A stretch of 64,000 bases of DNA from Chryseobacterium sp. (GTDB lineage Bacteria > Bacteroidota > Bacteroidia > Flavobacteriales > Weeksellaceae): contig NZ_JAFAJM010000024.1 of assembly GCF_019236175.1 (NCBI RefSeq), positions 248,001-312,000 of the forward strand. Reading direction: 5' to 3'. Of the stretch, positions 54,179 to 63,746 are shown piece by piece (positions within the stretch are counted from its first letter, which is position 1; the number at the start of each line of letters is the position of its first letter). The notes beneath the pieces are model-generated. The model saw nothing but the letters and a program-made list of their open reading frames with translations. It had not been told where the DNA came from and made no database searches. The position numbers and the translations under genes are program-made.

Positions 54179-55576
54179 ATGAAAAAACTATTTTCAGCTA
54201 GTATATTAGCCCTGTCTTTGGCACTTGTCACTACTTCTTGTAGTAATGACTTCGTAGAGACAACTTTTTACCAGGAAAAACAAGCTGCTCCTATTGGAAG
54301 TATTGAAGAATTAACTTCTTTTATCAATGGAACATTTGCTAAAATGAGGTCTATCAATTATTATGGAAGAAACTTCCTTGCCTATGCTGAAGTTCACACA
54401 GACGAAGCATATACTACAGGAGCTTCAGGACGTAACGTAGCCTGGGGAACGTATTCTTTCACATCTTTGGATGGTGATGTAACCGCTACCTGGAGAGATA
54501 TTTACTTAACTGTTGCCAATGCCAATGTAGTTATCAATACCCCTGATACAGGTTTAACTTGGGGAGAAAGCTCAGATCCGGCAGTTATTAAAGATATGAC
54601 CAGATATATTAAAGGTCAGGCATATGCAGTGAGAGCTCAGGCTTTCTTTGACTTGCTAAGATTATACGGTCAGCAGTATTCAGGAGGCAGTCTGGGAATC
54701 GTATTGCCTTTGGTGTACGACCCTAATGCCAAAATGAAGAGAGCTAGTATTGCAGAAACACAGGCTCAGATTGAGAGTGACTTTGCTAATGCTATCCTTT
54801 ATATGAATGATGATACTGAAGAAAATAACGGTTCTCCGGTATATCTTAACCCATACAGTGTTAAGGCATTAATGTCAAGATATTATCTTTATAAAGGAGA
54901 TTATGCTAAAGTGAGACAGTATGCTGGAGACGTAATCGCTTCAGGAAGTTATTCTGTAATCCAGTCCGGAGATCTTTTAAAATCATTTGCTTCTAATGCC
55001 AATTCAAATAGTGTTTTTGAAATTGCAGTAGGTACCGCTTCAGCGCTTTCATTTGATAGTTATTCTAACCTTGTGAATAGTGGCGGATATCAGAATATCA
55101 GAGTATTGCCAAGTGTGGTAAGCTTATACAGCAGCAATGACCCGAGACTGAAATTATTAACGTCGAGATATTTAAATGGAAAGTTCCCTGATATTACAGG
55201 AGCCGGAAATATTAAAATGGTAAGATATGAAGAAGTATTGCTAAATGCTGCAGAAGCTGAACTGAACGGAGGTTCTGCTGCCAATGCACTTACTTATTAC
55301 AATACCCTGATCCAGGCTAGAAGCCAGACTCCTGCAGCAGCAGTTACCTTGAATATGGTGAAAACTGAAAGAATCAAGGAATTGGTAGGAGAAGGATTCA
55401 GATATTGGGATTTATTAAGATGGGGACAAACAATTCCTTATTATAATACATCCGGTGTTGCCGATGCAGCACAAAACAAAACGATTCCGGATAAGAAATT
55501 AACATTCCCTATTCCGCAATCAGAAACTAACGTAGCAGGGACTTTGGTAGTATCAAACCCTGGTTATGATAATTAA
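54179..55576 (+). CDS. SusD/RagB-family lipoprotein (second)
   Basis: A 465-aa surface lipoprotein with lipobox VTTSC (Cys21). The SusD motifs YAVRAQAFFDLLRLYGQQY and the C-terminal GEGFRYWDLLRWGQ are clear. It is shorter than the first SusD and only distantly similar to it, so the two pairs probably take up different substrates. It starts 22 bp after the second SusC. Confidence 0.93.
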   Translation: MKKLFSASILALSLALVTTSCSNDFVETTFYQEKQAAPIGSIEELTSFINGTFAKMRSINYYGRNFLAYAEVHTDEAYTTGASGRNVAWGTYSFTSLDGDVTATWRDIYLTVANANVVINTPDTGLTWGESSDPAVIKDMTRYIKGQAYAVRAQAFFDLLRLYGQQYSGGSLGIVLPLVYDPNAKMKRASIAETQAQIESDFANAILYMNDDTEENNGSPVYLNPYSVKALMSRYYLYKGDYAKVRQYAGDVIASGSYSVIQSGDLLKSFASNANSNSVFEIAVGTASALSFDSYSNLVNSGGYQNIRVLPSVVSLYSSNDPRLKLLTSRYLNGKFPDITGAGNIKMVRYEEVLLNAAEAELNGGSAANALTYYNTLIQARSQTPAAAVTLNMVKTERIKELVGEGFRYWDLLRWGQTIPYYNTSGVADAAQNKTIPDKKLTFPIPQSETNVAGTLVVSNPGYDN

Positions 55577-55599
55577 CAAATTTTAATTTAACCCAGAAG

Positions 55600-55630
55600 A
55601 GGCTGTCTTTTTAAAAGGCAGCCTTTTTTA
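55600..55630 (+). terminator. Intrinsic terminator after the second SusD
   Basis: AGGCTGTC / GGCAGCCT stem (one wobble) with a T-rich loop and T6. Confidence 0.75.
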
Positions 55631-55733
55631 TTTGGATAGAGTGTTTCGTTTTTGAGCATCATCTTATTCCTGATATCTTTAAAGATAACAGGAAAACTGA
55701 AGACACTATATGATCAGATATGGGGAAGTAAGT

Positions 55734-56660
55734 CTATTCAGAAATAATGATCTTATTCTGATAACTTTTAGGAGTAGTGCCTTCCAGTTGCTTGAAGACC
55801 CTTGTGAAGTAATTGGTATCGGAAAATCCGGTCTGATAGGCAGTTTCTTTTATACTGTTCTGATCTGCCAGCAGCTCTTTAGCTCGGTTGATTCTTTCCT
55901 GAAGAATAAATTCATTAGGAGAAGTTCCCAGCTCATCCCTGAACATTTTAAAGAAATTGGATTTGCTGACATACGCCAGTCTGGCTATACTGTCAATAGA
56001 AAGCTTCTGATGAAGATTTTTTTTGATATAATCTACTACAAAACCTATTCTGGATTTATTCTTTACCACATTTTTTTCTACCATGCTTCTCGCCTGCGTT
56101 TGCATCAGGCGGATTAAAAGTTCTTTGAGAGCAAAATCAGCCATGATGTCTTTCTGGGAATTATCATCCATAGCAATTCTCATAATGTTATTGGTAGCAG
56201 AAGCTAATGCCTGATTGTTGAAAAGGAAATATTCGTCCAGCTGGATATTCCACTGTGAAGTTTCATCCACTTTGGGAAGATGGTAGTTCAGGTGATTGAG
56301 AGAGTCTTCAATAAAATCAGGGTTTAAGCTTAAAGAAATACACTGAGTAGGAGTTTCGTCGGCCTCAGGAAAATTAATTACCATGGTTTCTCCGGGAGCT
56401 ACCAGAATGCTTTCTCCGGGGAAGTAATCAAAATAATTGGTTTTATTGTCCAGCTTCATATGTTTCTTGCCTCTGAGCATAGCGGTAAATGCAATATTTT
56501 CAAAATGAAGTTTTACATCAAAAGCCGTTTTGTGGGTCTCATATATACTGAATTCACAGTTGTTTAGATTGAATTTCGTCTGATTTTCAATAATGTTTAC
56601 TAATCTGTTTTCCTTAGTTAATTCAGGAGTATCTAATAAATATTTATTATTGTTATTCAT
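55734..56660 (-). CDS. AraC-family regulator of the alcohol/aldehyde cluster
   Basis: A 308-aa regulator with an AraC_N-type effector domain in the first 190 residues (GESILVAPGETMVINFPEA) and a C-terminal AraC DNA-binding domain (about 205-305; LSIDSIARLAYVSKSNFFKMF, then ETAYQTGFSDTNYFTRVFKQ). It is divergent from the aldehyde dehydrogenase gene across a 179-bp region and probably activates it. Regulators of this type commonly sit beside an aldehyde dehydrogenase and a DUF779 gene. Confidence 0.92.
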   Translation of the reverse strand: MNNNNKYLLDTPELTKENRLVNIIENQTKFNLNNCEFSIYETHKTAFDVKLHFENIAFTAMLRGKKHMKLDNKTNYFDYFPGESILVAPGETMVINFPEADETPTQCISLSLNPDFIEDSLNHLNYHLPKVDETSQWNIQLDEYFLFNNQALASATNNIMRIAMDDNSQKDIMADFALKELLIRLMQTQARSMVEKNVVKNKSRIGFVVDYIKKNLHQKLSIDSIARLAYVSKSNFFKMFRDELGTSPNEFILQERINRAKELLADQNSIKETAYQTGFSDTNYFTRVFKQLEGTTPKSYQNKIIISE

Positions 56661-56839
56661 TTCTAAACATTTTTAAGGAGCACGTAACTCAAATATAGAG
56701 ATTTTGACCCGATGTTGCTGTTAATAAAATTATAAAATTGAATTTCTGTAGTATTCTGCACTTTTTTTATACGATTGTGCTATAGGTTTCTATGCTGTAC
56801 GTGTAATTTGGCATTACAGAAAATTTTAAAAATACTAAT

Positions 56840-58369
56840 ATGAGCACGATTACAGAACCGAGATCAGAGACCCTTCTACAGCGTCCTGAATTCAAAAACA
56901 AATATGATAATTATATTGACGGTACATTTACACCACCGGTGAACGGACAGTATTTTGATGTCGTTTCTCCCGTAGATGGTAAGAATTTTACCAAAGTAGC
57001 CCATTCCTCCAAAGAAGATCTTGAACTGGCTGTGAATGCTGCTGAAAAAGCATTCCGGTCCTGGAAAAATACCTCATCTACAGAAAGAAGTATTATCCTG
57101 AATAAAATCGCAGACAGAATAGAGCAGAATCTGGAATATCTCGCTATCGTAGAAACAGTAGACAACGGTAAAGCAGTAAGAGAAACACTGGCGGCAGACT
57201 TACCACTGGCGATTGACCATTTCAGATATTTTGCATCAGTGATCCGTGCAGAAGAAGGATCCCATAACGAACTAGACAAAGACACCGTCTCTCTTATTGT
57301 TCACGAACCGCTGGGAGTGATCGCACAGATCATCCCATGGAACTTCCCGATTCTGATGGCTGTATGGAAACTTGCCCCCGCATTGGCAGCAGGAAACTCT
57401 GTGGTTTTAAAACCTGCAGAAAGCACCCCGGTTTCCATTATGGTCCTGATGGAACTCATCGGTGATCTTCTGCCCGCAGGAGTTGTTAATATCGTTAATG
57501 GCTTCGGAGCAGAATTGGGAAGAGCACTTGTAACCAATCCGAAAGTGGCCAAAGCCGCATTTACCGGATCTACCGCTACAGGGCGTCTTGTGATGCAGTA
57601 TGCCACAGAAAATATCATTCCTGTAACCCTCGAACTGGGTGGGAAATCACCAAATGTTTTCTTTAATTCAGTGATGGATGCAGATGATGAATTTTTAGAT
57701 AAAGCCATTGAAGGAGCCGTACTGTTTGCCCTCAATCAGGGAGAAATCTGCACTTGTCCGTCAAGGCTTCTCGTACAGGAAGGCATTGCAGATGCGTTCA
57801 TCGAAAGGGTAATCGAAAGAGTAAAAGCCATTAAAGTAGGAAATCCGTTGGATAAAACCGTGATGATGGGAGCTCAGGCTTCTCAGATTCAGAAAGATAA
57901 AATACTCTCTTACATCCAGCTCGGAAAAGAAGAAGGTGCGCAAGTGCTGGTGGGCGGTGATGTTAACAACCTGGGTGAAGATCTTGATAAAGGATTCTAT
58001 ATCCAGCCCACGATTTTCAAAGGAAACAACAGGATGAGAATTTTCCAGGAAGAAATTTTCGGCCCTGTACTCGCTTTTACCACCTTTAAAGACGAAGAAG
58101 AAGCGGTGAAAATTGCCAATGATACCATTTATGGACTTGGAGCCGGAGTATGGACAAGAGATGCTCATCAGCTGTACAATATTCCGCGTCAGATTGAGGC
58201 CGGAAGAGTATGGGTCAATCAATATCATTCCTATCCGGCGGGAGCCCCTTTCGGAGGATATAAGCAGTCCGGAATAGGAAGAGAAAACCATAAAATGATG
58301 CTTGATCACTATCGCCAGACTAAAAATATGCTGATTTCTTACAACAAAAATAAATTAGGCTTCTTTTAA
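56840..58369 (+). CDS. NAD(P)-dependent aldehyde dehydrogenase
   Basis: A 509-aa enzyme oxidising aldehydes, likely acetaldehyde or other short chains, to acids. The general base is Glu265 (VTLELGGKSP) and the catalytic Cys is Cys304 (GEICTCPSR, the form found in AldB/ExaC-type enzymes). PWNFPILMAVWK and the C-terminal PFGGYKQSGIGRENH are present. It acts after the alcohol dehydrogenase encoded downstream. Confidence 0.94.
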   Translation: MSTITEPRSETLLQRPEFKNKYDNYIDGTFTPPVNGQYFDVVSPVDGKNFTKVAHSSKEDLELAVNAAEKAFRSWKNTSSTERSIILNKIADRIEQNLEYLAIVETVDNGKAVRETLAADLPLAIDHFRYFASVIRAEEGSHNELDKDTVSLIVHEPLGVIAQIIPWNFPILMAVWKLAPALAAGNSVVLKPAESTPVSIMVLMELIGDLLPAGVVNIVNGFGAELGRALVTNPKVAKAAFTGSTATGRLVMQYATENIIPVTLELGGKSPNVFFNSVMDADDEFLDKAIEGAVLFALNQGEICTCPSRLLVQEGIADAFIERVIERVKAIKVGNPLDKTVMMGAQASQIQKDKILSYIQLGKEEGAQVLVGGDVNNLGEDLDKGFYIQPTIFKGNNRMRIFQEEIFGPVLAFTTFKDEEEAVKIANDTIYGLGAGVWTRDAHQLYNIPRQIEAGRVWVNQYHSYPAGAPFGGYKQSGIGRENHKMMLDHYRQTKNMLISYNKNKLGFF

Positions 58370-58380
58370 TATTTATTTAG

Positions 58381-58497
58381 GACGTGCCCGGTTTGCCCTG
58401 ATCAGAATCAGGGCAAACGGTCGGGCTATTCAGGGCTCCACTTCGTTTCGGTGCTTTGCACCGGCTCGTTCCTCGCCGCCCTTACTATCCCTCACGC
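58381..58497. repeat. GC-rich intergenic hairpin element (putative dispersed repeat)
   Basis: About 117 bp of markedly GC-richer DNA inside the ALDH-ADH gap. It contains a perfect 12-bp hairpin (GTTTGCCCTGAT / ATCAGGGCAAAC at 58391-58418, 4-nt loop) and a second hairpin CGGTGC / GCACCG near 58450. It ends in CTATCCCTCACGC. It does not code. It looks like the short dispersed palindromic units of Chryseobacterium genomes, but only one copy is in the window. Confidence 0.6.
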
Positions 58498-58577
58498 AGA
58501 AAAATACCAGACTTTCCGGTATTTTCAGTCCTGAAAAAAATAATAACCCCAAATAAACGCAATCCAAAACATACAAT

Positions 58578-59612
58578 ATGATTCCAAAAACAATGAAAGC
58601 TGCCGTAGTTCAGGGCTACGGGCAACCCCTGAAAATTGAAGAAGTGCCCGTAAGAGAACCCGGAAGATATGAAGTACTGGTAAAAGTAATAGCCTGTGGC
58701 GTTTGTCATACAGATTTACATGCTGTAGACGGAGACTGGCCCGCAAAACCTAAAATGCCGCTGATCCCCGGACATGAAGGAGTAGGAATCGTAGTAGCCT
58801 GCGGGCCGGAAGCTTTCGTAAAAGAAGGAGATGCCGTAGGAGTTCCCTGGCTCTACAGTGCCTGTGGATGCTGTGATTATTGTATCACGGGGTGGGAAAC
58901 CCTATGTGAAGCCCAGCAGAATGGTGGCTATAGCGTAGATGGCGGTTTTGCAGAATATGTTATTGCAGATTCCAGGTATGTAGGGCATTTAAAATCAGAT
59001 GTCAACTTTCTGGAAATAGCTCCCATTTTATGTGCAGGAGTAACCGTGTATAAAGGATTAAAAGAAACAGAAACAAAACCCGGAGAATGGGTCGCTATTT
59101 CAGGAATCGGAGGATTGGGACATGTCGCTGTACAATATGCAAAAGCAATGGGAATGCATGTTGCAGCCATTGATGTTGCAGATGATAAGCTCGATCTGGC
59201 GAAAAAATTAGGCGCAGATCTTGTGGTTAATGCCAAAAATACGGATCCCGGAGAATATTTACATAAAGAAGTAGGCGGAATGCATGGTGCACTGATTACC
59301 GCAGTTTCTCCAATTGCTTTTAAACAAGGAATTGATGTATTGCGAAGAAAAGGAACCATCGCACTCAACGGGCTTCCTCCAGGATCATTTGAACTTCCGA
59401 TCTTTGAAACCGTATTAAAAAGAATAACCGTGAGAGGCTCTATTGTGGGAACCCGCAAAGATCTGCAGGAAGCACTGGATTTTGCCAATGAAGGACTGGT
59501 AAAAGCTACCGTAACCTCAGCAAAACTGGAAGACATCAACGAAGTATTTGATAAAATGAAGAAAGGGCAGATTGACGGCAGGATCGTGCTGGATATTGCC
59601 GGCTCAAATTAG
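58578..59612 (+). CDS. Zinc-dependent alcohol dehydrogenase, AdhP-like
   Basis: A 344-aa medium-chain dehydrogenase. The catalytic zinc site is CGVCHTDLHAVDGDW with GHEGVG further on; the structural zinc uses the four-Cys loop ACGCCDYCITGWETLC; the NAD fold shows GIGGLGHVAVQYAKAMG. Length and motifs match AdhP. It oxidises primary alcohols such as ethanol, or reduces aldehydes. The 208-bp gap from the ALDH gene is occupied by the GC-rich element. Confidence 0.95.
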   Translation: MIPKTMKAAVVQGYGQPLKIEEVPVREPGRYEVLVKVIACGVCHTDLHAVDGDWPAKPKMPLIPGHEGVGIVVACGPEAFVKEGDAVGVPWLYSACGCCDYCITGWETLCEAQQNGGYSVDGGFAEYVIADSRYVGHLKSDVNFLEIAPILCAGVTVYKGLKETETKPGEWVAISGIGGLGHVAVQYAKAMGMHVAAIDVADDKLDLAKKLGADLVVNAKNTDPGEYLHKEVGGMHGALITAVSPIAFKQGIDVLRRKGTIALNGLPPGSFELPIFETVLKRITVRGSIVGTRKDLQEALDFANEGLVKATVTSAKLEDINEVFDKMKKGQIDGRIVLDIAGSN

Positions 59613-59627
59613 CCATGATGGATAACG

Positions 59628-59657
59628 AAGTCCGGCTTATGGAATGCCGGACTTTTA
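59628..59657 (+). terminator. Hairpin between ADH and DUF779 genes
   Basis: A perfect 9-bp stem AAGTCCGGC / GCCGGACTT with a 9-nt loop and a short T run. It may partly attenuate expression of the DUF779 gene. Confidence 0.7.
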
Positions 59658-59691
59658 TTATTGTTGTACAAATCATGAAAAATAATTAAAA

Positions 59692-60075
59692 ATGGAAGAA
59701 AAAACAGCAAGGCTTTCCGCAACAGAAAAAGCCCTTGAAGTCATCCGGGAACTTGAAAATAAATACGGTCCCCTGATGTTTTATCAGGCCGGAGGTTGCT
59801 GTGAAGGTACACAGCCGCAATGTTTTGAAAAAGGAGGGTTCTTCCCCAGAATGAATGATGCCATGATCGGAACAATCAACGGACATGAATTCTGGATAGA
59901 CAGAGATTTATTCGAATACTGGAAATATTCGCATTTCACACTGGATGTTACAGATGGTTTCGGCCCCGGAGGTTTCTCCCTGGAAACCCCGTTGGGAAAA
60001 ACGTTTAAAGTTCAATACAGACTTTTCACTCCCGACGAATATAACAATCTGGAACCGGTAAAAAGAAGCGAATAG
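59692..60075 (+). CDS. DUF779 protein
   Basis: A 127-aa cytosolic protein of DUF779, a family that nearly always neighbours aldehyde dehydrogenases. The motif QAGGCCEGTQPQCF carries three cysteines, and FGPGGFSLETPLG lies near the C-terminus. Function unsettled; a role in aldehyde metabolism is inferred from neighbourhood. It completes the AraC - ALDH - ADH - DUF779 set. Confidence 0.9.
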   Translation: MEEKTARLSATEKALEVIRELENKYGPLMFYQAGGCCEGTQPQCFEKGGFFPRMNDAMIGTINGHEFWIDRDLFEYWKYSHFTLDVTDGFGPGGFSLETPLGKTFKVQYRLFTPDEYNNLEPVKRSE

Positions 60076-60098
60076 AATACTAATAAACCGTCTCTGGG

Positions 60099-60591
60099 TT
60101 AGGGTTTTTGAGCAATATAAATAAGTTCTCTCTCGAATTCATATTTTCCTCTTGCAATGCCTCTTTTTAAAATAAAATACCGGAGTATTGCTATCGCTGT
60201 TACAATGACAACCACAAAAATATCCTGATCATCTCCTGCATTGGAAAAAGCGATCAGCATACAAAAACAGAAAATGAAAATCCCGTTAAGAATTTGGAAT
60301 GCCGACGGATGTACTTCCAGACTGACTGATGACTTTCCGTTTCATCTGAAATACTTCCGTGAAAAACAGGATTACTTCTGTTTATATCAAATAAACGCAT
60401 CCTTCTTTTCATCGTAAAACAATCCTCATCTATCATTCCCCGGTATTGAAGTGTCTTTTTCCATTGAGATAAAAGAGGTGTTGGTTTTATAAGTGATCTT
60501 CCGCAACTACTGAATCAGTGCAGGTTTACCGATATTCACTTCAATCCTGGAGCTGTCATAGAGCCCGATACCTTTAAAAAAAAGAATTCAT
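60099..60591 (-). pseudogene. Decayed gene for a small membrane protein
   Basis: In the minus-strand frame ending at TAA 60099-60101, protein-like segments are broken by several stops, among them 60342-60344, 60372-60374, 60387-60389 and 60426-60428. The pieces read as coding: GIGLYDSSRIEVNIG and GLFYDEKKDAFI upstream, and SLEVHPSAFQILNG, a membrane pair (FCMLIAF; IFVVVIVTAIAILRYF) and YEFERELIYIAQKP at the end. An upstream ATG at 60591 is out of frame across an A8/T8 run, pointing to a homopolymer slip. A short intact C-terminal ORF from 60260 cannot be excluded. Confidence 0.55.
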
Positions 60592-60618
60592 TTCAAAAAT
60601 AATAGTTACAAATGATGA

Positions 60619-61818
60619 TCAGACCTTCACAAACCGGTTGACAAACATGGCAGCTACAATATCTCCTACTGCATTCAGTACCGTTGCCAGAGGATCTACC
60701 AGTGTTCCGATAATCATTACAGCAGGAATGGCTTCCTGAGGAAGTTTATATACTGAGATCATCAGCATTTCGCCAATATATCCGCCATTGGGAATTCCTC
60801 CGGCTACAATGCTTACAAAAACCGTAATGCCTAAAGCCAGTAAAAGATTAGACGGATCAAAAAAATCTTTTCCTATAATGAGAAAGGCTACATAAATTTT
60901 GATAATGGAAGACATCGAAGACCCGTTTTTATGAAGGGTTGTTCCAATAGGTATCACCAGATTGGCAATAGAATTCGGAATACCAATTTTAGAAGCCGCC
61001 TGTAAATTAGCCGGCATTGTCGCAAAACTGCTGCATGTACTTATTGCAGTCAGGGTAGGATAAATGGCATTTGTCCAGAAACTTTTTATCCCTTTATAGC
61101 CATTAGCCATAAAGGCGTATAATGAAAAGAATACCAGAAAATAAATAATTCCGGCAATATAATATAGCCCTAAAGGTTTAGCATAAAAACCGAAAAGCTG
61201 AGGTCCCAGCGTGGCAACCTGATAAGCGAAATAAGCTCCCAGACCCACCGGAGCCAGTTTCATAATCAGTAAAAGAAGCTCCTTCATCACTTCGTATCCG
61301 GAAGCAATAAAAATTCTGAACGGTTCTCCTTTTTCTCCTGTCTTTCGGGCTGCAAACCCCGTCATAAAAGCAAATATAAGAAGTGCCAGCATATTTTGTC
61401 TTGAAAAGAGTGCCGTAAATTCTCCCACTGTGAAAAAACCTACGATTCTGTCACCCCAAGTATCGCTGTTGGCCGTTTCGGTAATCATTTCAGAACTTCC
61501 CGAAACTCCTGATACAGGAAAAAGATAAACGGCACAAATGGTAAAAACGGCAGCTGTCAAAATAAAAAATAAAAAGGTGAGGGCCATGATGAAAATAATC
61601 TTCCCGAATTTCGATTGTTGTTCTAAGGAAGCAATCGAATTGGAAACAGCAAAGAATACCAGAGGAACTACACTCACGAAAAGAAGATTAAGGAAAATAT
61701 CGCCTAAAGGTTTAATGTAGTCTACAATACCGGGAGCTGTAATGCCTATAATGCTTCCCACGGTAATTCCTAGGAGTAAAAATATAATTCCTGAATAGTT
61801 TTTTAAAACCTCGTTCAT
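60619..61818 (-). CDS. Dicarboxylate/amino acid:cation symporter
   Basis: A 399-aa inner-membrane carrier of the DAACS (GltP/DctA) family with about eight transmembrane helices and two hairpins. The HP1 serine-rich stretch (AISTCSSFATMPAN) and the PIGTTLHKNGSSM motif of TM7 are present, as is VDPLATVLNAVGD near TM8, which supplies substrate and Na+ contacts. It imports glutamate, aspartate or C4-dicarboxylates. TM7 has HKNG where many members have NMDG, so specificity may differ. Divergent from the chaperone pair. Confidence 0.92.
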   Translation of the reverse strand: MNEVLKNYSGIIFLLLGITVGSIIGITAPGIVDYIKPLGDIFLNLLFVSVVPLVFFAVSNSIASLEQQSKFGKIIFIMALTFLFFILTAAVFTICAVYLFPVSGVSGSSEMITETANSDTWGDRIVGFFTVGEFTALFSRQNMLALLIFAFMTGFAARKTGEKGEPFRIFIASGYEVMKELLLLIMKLAPVGLGAYFAYQVATLGPQLFGFYAKPLGLYYIAGIIYFLVFFSLYAFMANGYKGIKSFWTNAIYPTLTAISTCSSFATMPANLQAASKIGIPNSIANLVIPIGTTLHKNGSSMSSIIKIYVAFLIIGKDFFDPSNLLLALGITVFVSIVAGGIPNGGYIGEMLMISVYKLPQEAIPAVMIIGTLVDPLATVLNAVGDIVAAMFVNRFVKV

Positions 61819-61887
61819 GCGGTGCTTTTTATCAAAGATAGGTTTATTTTTAACATTTTCTTATATACCTTTCAAAGGTAAATTTCA

Positions 61888-61895
61888 TAAATTTG
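61888..61895 (+). promoter_or_regulatory. -7 box of the CbpA-like gene
   Basis: TAAATTTG, 16 bp before the ATG at 61912. No TTG is seen at the usual -33 spacing. Confidence 0.4.
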
Positions 61896-61911
61896 GGTAA
61901 ACATCGTTTCT

Positions 61912-62823
61912 ATGGCTTATATAGATTATTATAAAATTTTAGGCGTAGATAAAAGCGCAACACAGGATGATATTAAAAAAGCCTATCGAAAACTGGCCAG
62001 AAAACTACATCCTGATCTCAATCCGGACGACAAAGAAGCAGAAAGACAGTTTAAAGAACTGAATGAAGCTAATGAAGTCCTCAGTAATCCGGAAAACCGG
62101 GCAAAGTATGATAAATACGGAGAACACTGGAAACACGGCGAAGAATACGAAAAAGCCCAGCAACAGCAAAGACAGTATCAGCAGCAGAATAATTATAACG
62201 GGGGATACTCCGGTGCTGATTTTGGAGAAGGTGAAGATTTTTCAGACTTCTTCCAAAGCATGTTCGGCGGAGCAGGAGGTTTTGGTAAGAGCTCAAGAGG
62301 CAGTGCTTCCGGAAAATTTAAAGGACAGGATGTTCAGGCAGAACTGACCCTGAATCTCAGAGATGCTGCCAAAACACATCCGCAAACCTTTGAAATCAAT
62401 GGTAAAAAAGTGAGAATTACGATTCCTGCAGGGGTCTATGACGGGCAGCAAATTAAATTAAAAGGACATGGAAATCCCGGTTTTAACGGAGGCCCTCAGG
62501 GAGATCTGTATATAACCTTCAATATTCCTGTGGATCCCGATTTTGAGAGAATAGGAGACGACCTGAAAACTAAAGTCACCATAGATCTCTATACTGCTGT
62601 TTTAGGAGGAGACGTTAAAGTGCATACATTAGACGGTAGTGTCAGTCTTAAAGTAAAACCGGGAACTCAGAACGGAATGACGGTAAGACTGAAAGGAAAA
62701 GGATTTCCGGTGTATAAAAAAGACGGACATCATGGTGACCTTTTTGTAACCTATGAGGTAAAGCTTCCGGTAAACCTTACCGATAAACAGAAAGAACTTT
62801 TTGAACAACTAAAAAATTCCTAA
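61912..62823 (+). CDS. DnaJ-class chaperone, CbpA-like
   Basis: A 303-aa co-chaperone. The J domain is at about residues 3-70 with the HPD motif at 33-35, which stimulates DnaK. A Gln/Gly/Phe-rich linker follows (about 80-130), then the two C-terminal substrate-binding domains (about 140-300). The zinc finger of DnaJ is missing, which places it with CbpA. The next gene, 3 bp downstream, encodes a CbpM-like modulator, so the pair mirrors the cbpA-cbpM operon. Confidence 0.92.
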   Translation: MAYIDYYKILGVDKSATQDDIKKAYRKLARKLHPDLNPDDKEAERQFKELNEANEVLSNPENRAKYDKYGEHWKHGEEYEKAQQQQRQYQQQNNYNGGYSGADFGEGEDFSDFFQSMFGGAGGFGKSSRGSASGKFKGQDVQAELTLNLRDAAKTHPQTFEINGKKVRITIPAGVYDGQQIKLKGHGNPGFNGGPQGDLYITFNIPVDPDFERIGDDLKTKVTIDLYTAVLGGDVKVHTLDGSVSLKVKPGTQNGMTVRLKGKGFPVYKKDGHHGDLFVTYEVKLPVNLTDKQKELFEQLKNS

Positions 62824-62826
62824 GCT

Positions 62827-63129
62827 ATGAGTGAAAGAATATCACGGGAAGAACTCGTAAAAATTTATAATATAGAAATTACTTTTTTTAATGAGCTTGT
62901 GGATTATGGTTTGCTGAATGTTCAGATTGAAAATAATATCCATTATCTGATGTATGAAGATCTGCCGGATCTTGAAAAATTTTCCAACTGGCATTATGAT
63001 CTGGATGTTAATCTTCCTGGTCTGGAAGTGATTTATCATATGCTGAAAAAGCTGGATACACTGAAAAAGCGAAATAGAGAGCTTATGCACAAACTTTCTG
63101 CAATAAGTGATCAATATGAAGATATTTAG
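62827..63129 (+). CDS. CbpM-like chaperone modulator
   Basis: A 100-aa protein with a MerR-like N-terminal helix-turn-helix (SREELVKIYNIEITFFNELVDYGLL) and a helical C-terminus. Such proteins bind the J domain of CbpA and limit its activity. Its position directly after the CbpA-like gene supports this role. No DNA-binding role is expected. Confidence 0.85.
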   Translation: MSERISREELVKIYNIEITFFNELVDYGLLNVQIENNIHYLMYEDLPDLEKFSNWHYDLDVNLPGLEVIYHMLKKLDTLKKRNRELMHKLSAISDQYEDI

Positions 63130-63164
63130 TTTAGCTTTGTAACTTTTTAAAGCAAACTATAAAT

Positions 63165-63695
63165 ATGAGTGAGGAAAAGGTAATTATTATAAGACCTGAC
63201 AGAAAGACTTTTGAAGATATTTATTTTAGTGGTAACCAGGGGAGTCTGCTTTTCTCACCCACTACTAAAAGTAAAACCATAACCACGACTGTTGCGGCAG
63301 TTATTTTATGTATAGCATTTCTTATAAAAGATAGTCTGAGTAAAGATAGTGTCGGGATTTTATATTTCCTGAGCTTTATATTTTTATTGTGTGCTATCTT
63401 TCTTTCAGTAAGCATTAATAAAGTTTCAAGATGGAAAAAACAGGTGGATCATTATCTGAATGTGCTTGAAAAGTGTAAAGTCTACGAAATAAGAATCGAT
63501 TCTCTTTTCTTTACCGTTAGTATTGACGGAAATAAAGAAAACAGCGAGTGGAAAGATTTTGAGTATTTTGATTCCAATGATCAGTTTATAACGCTGGAAG
63601 GCAAATACAGCTATATGTTTCCCAAAAAAGCAATGAACGAAAAGGACTATAATTTCCTTAAAAAAATAATGAAAGAAAACGTTAATAAAGAATAA
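63165..63695 (+). CDS. YcxB-like membrane protein
   Basis: A 176-aa protein with two transmembrane helices (about 41-56 and 65-81) and a C-terminal cytosolic YcxB-like domain (FTVSIDGNKENSEWKDFEYF; FPKKAMNEKDYNFLKKIMKE). Function unknown. A TAGCTTTG -7 box lies at 63132-63139. Although it follows the CbpM-like gene by only 35 bp, it may have its own transcript. Confidence 0.75.
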   Translation: MSEEKVIIIRPDRKTFEDIYFSGNQGSLLFSPTTKSKTITTTVAAVILCIAFLIKDSLSKDSVGILYFLSFIFLLCAIFLSVSINKVSRWKKQVDHYLNVLEKCKVYEIRIDSLFFTVSIDGNKENSEWKDFEYFDSNDQFITLEGKYSYMFPKKAMNEKDYNFLKKIMKENVNKE

Positions 63696-63725
63696 AAAAA
63701 TCAGAGCCAGCAGCTCTGATTTTTT
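63694..63725. terminator. Bidirectional terminator
   Basis: AAAAAATCAGAGC / GCTCTGATTTTTT perfect 13-bp stem with a 6-nt loop, between convergent genes. Confidence 0.85.
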
Positions 63726-63746
63726 ATTTTATGAAGATCACAGATC

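Noticed and set aside
60254..60436. Minus-strand 60-codon ORF
   Set aside because: It runs in another frame across the decayed membrane-protein gene and is best seen as a by-product of that relic.
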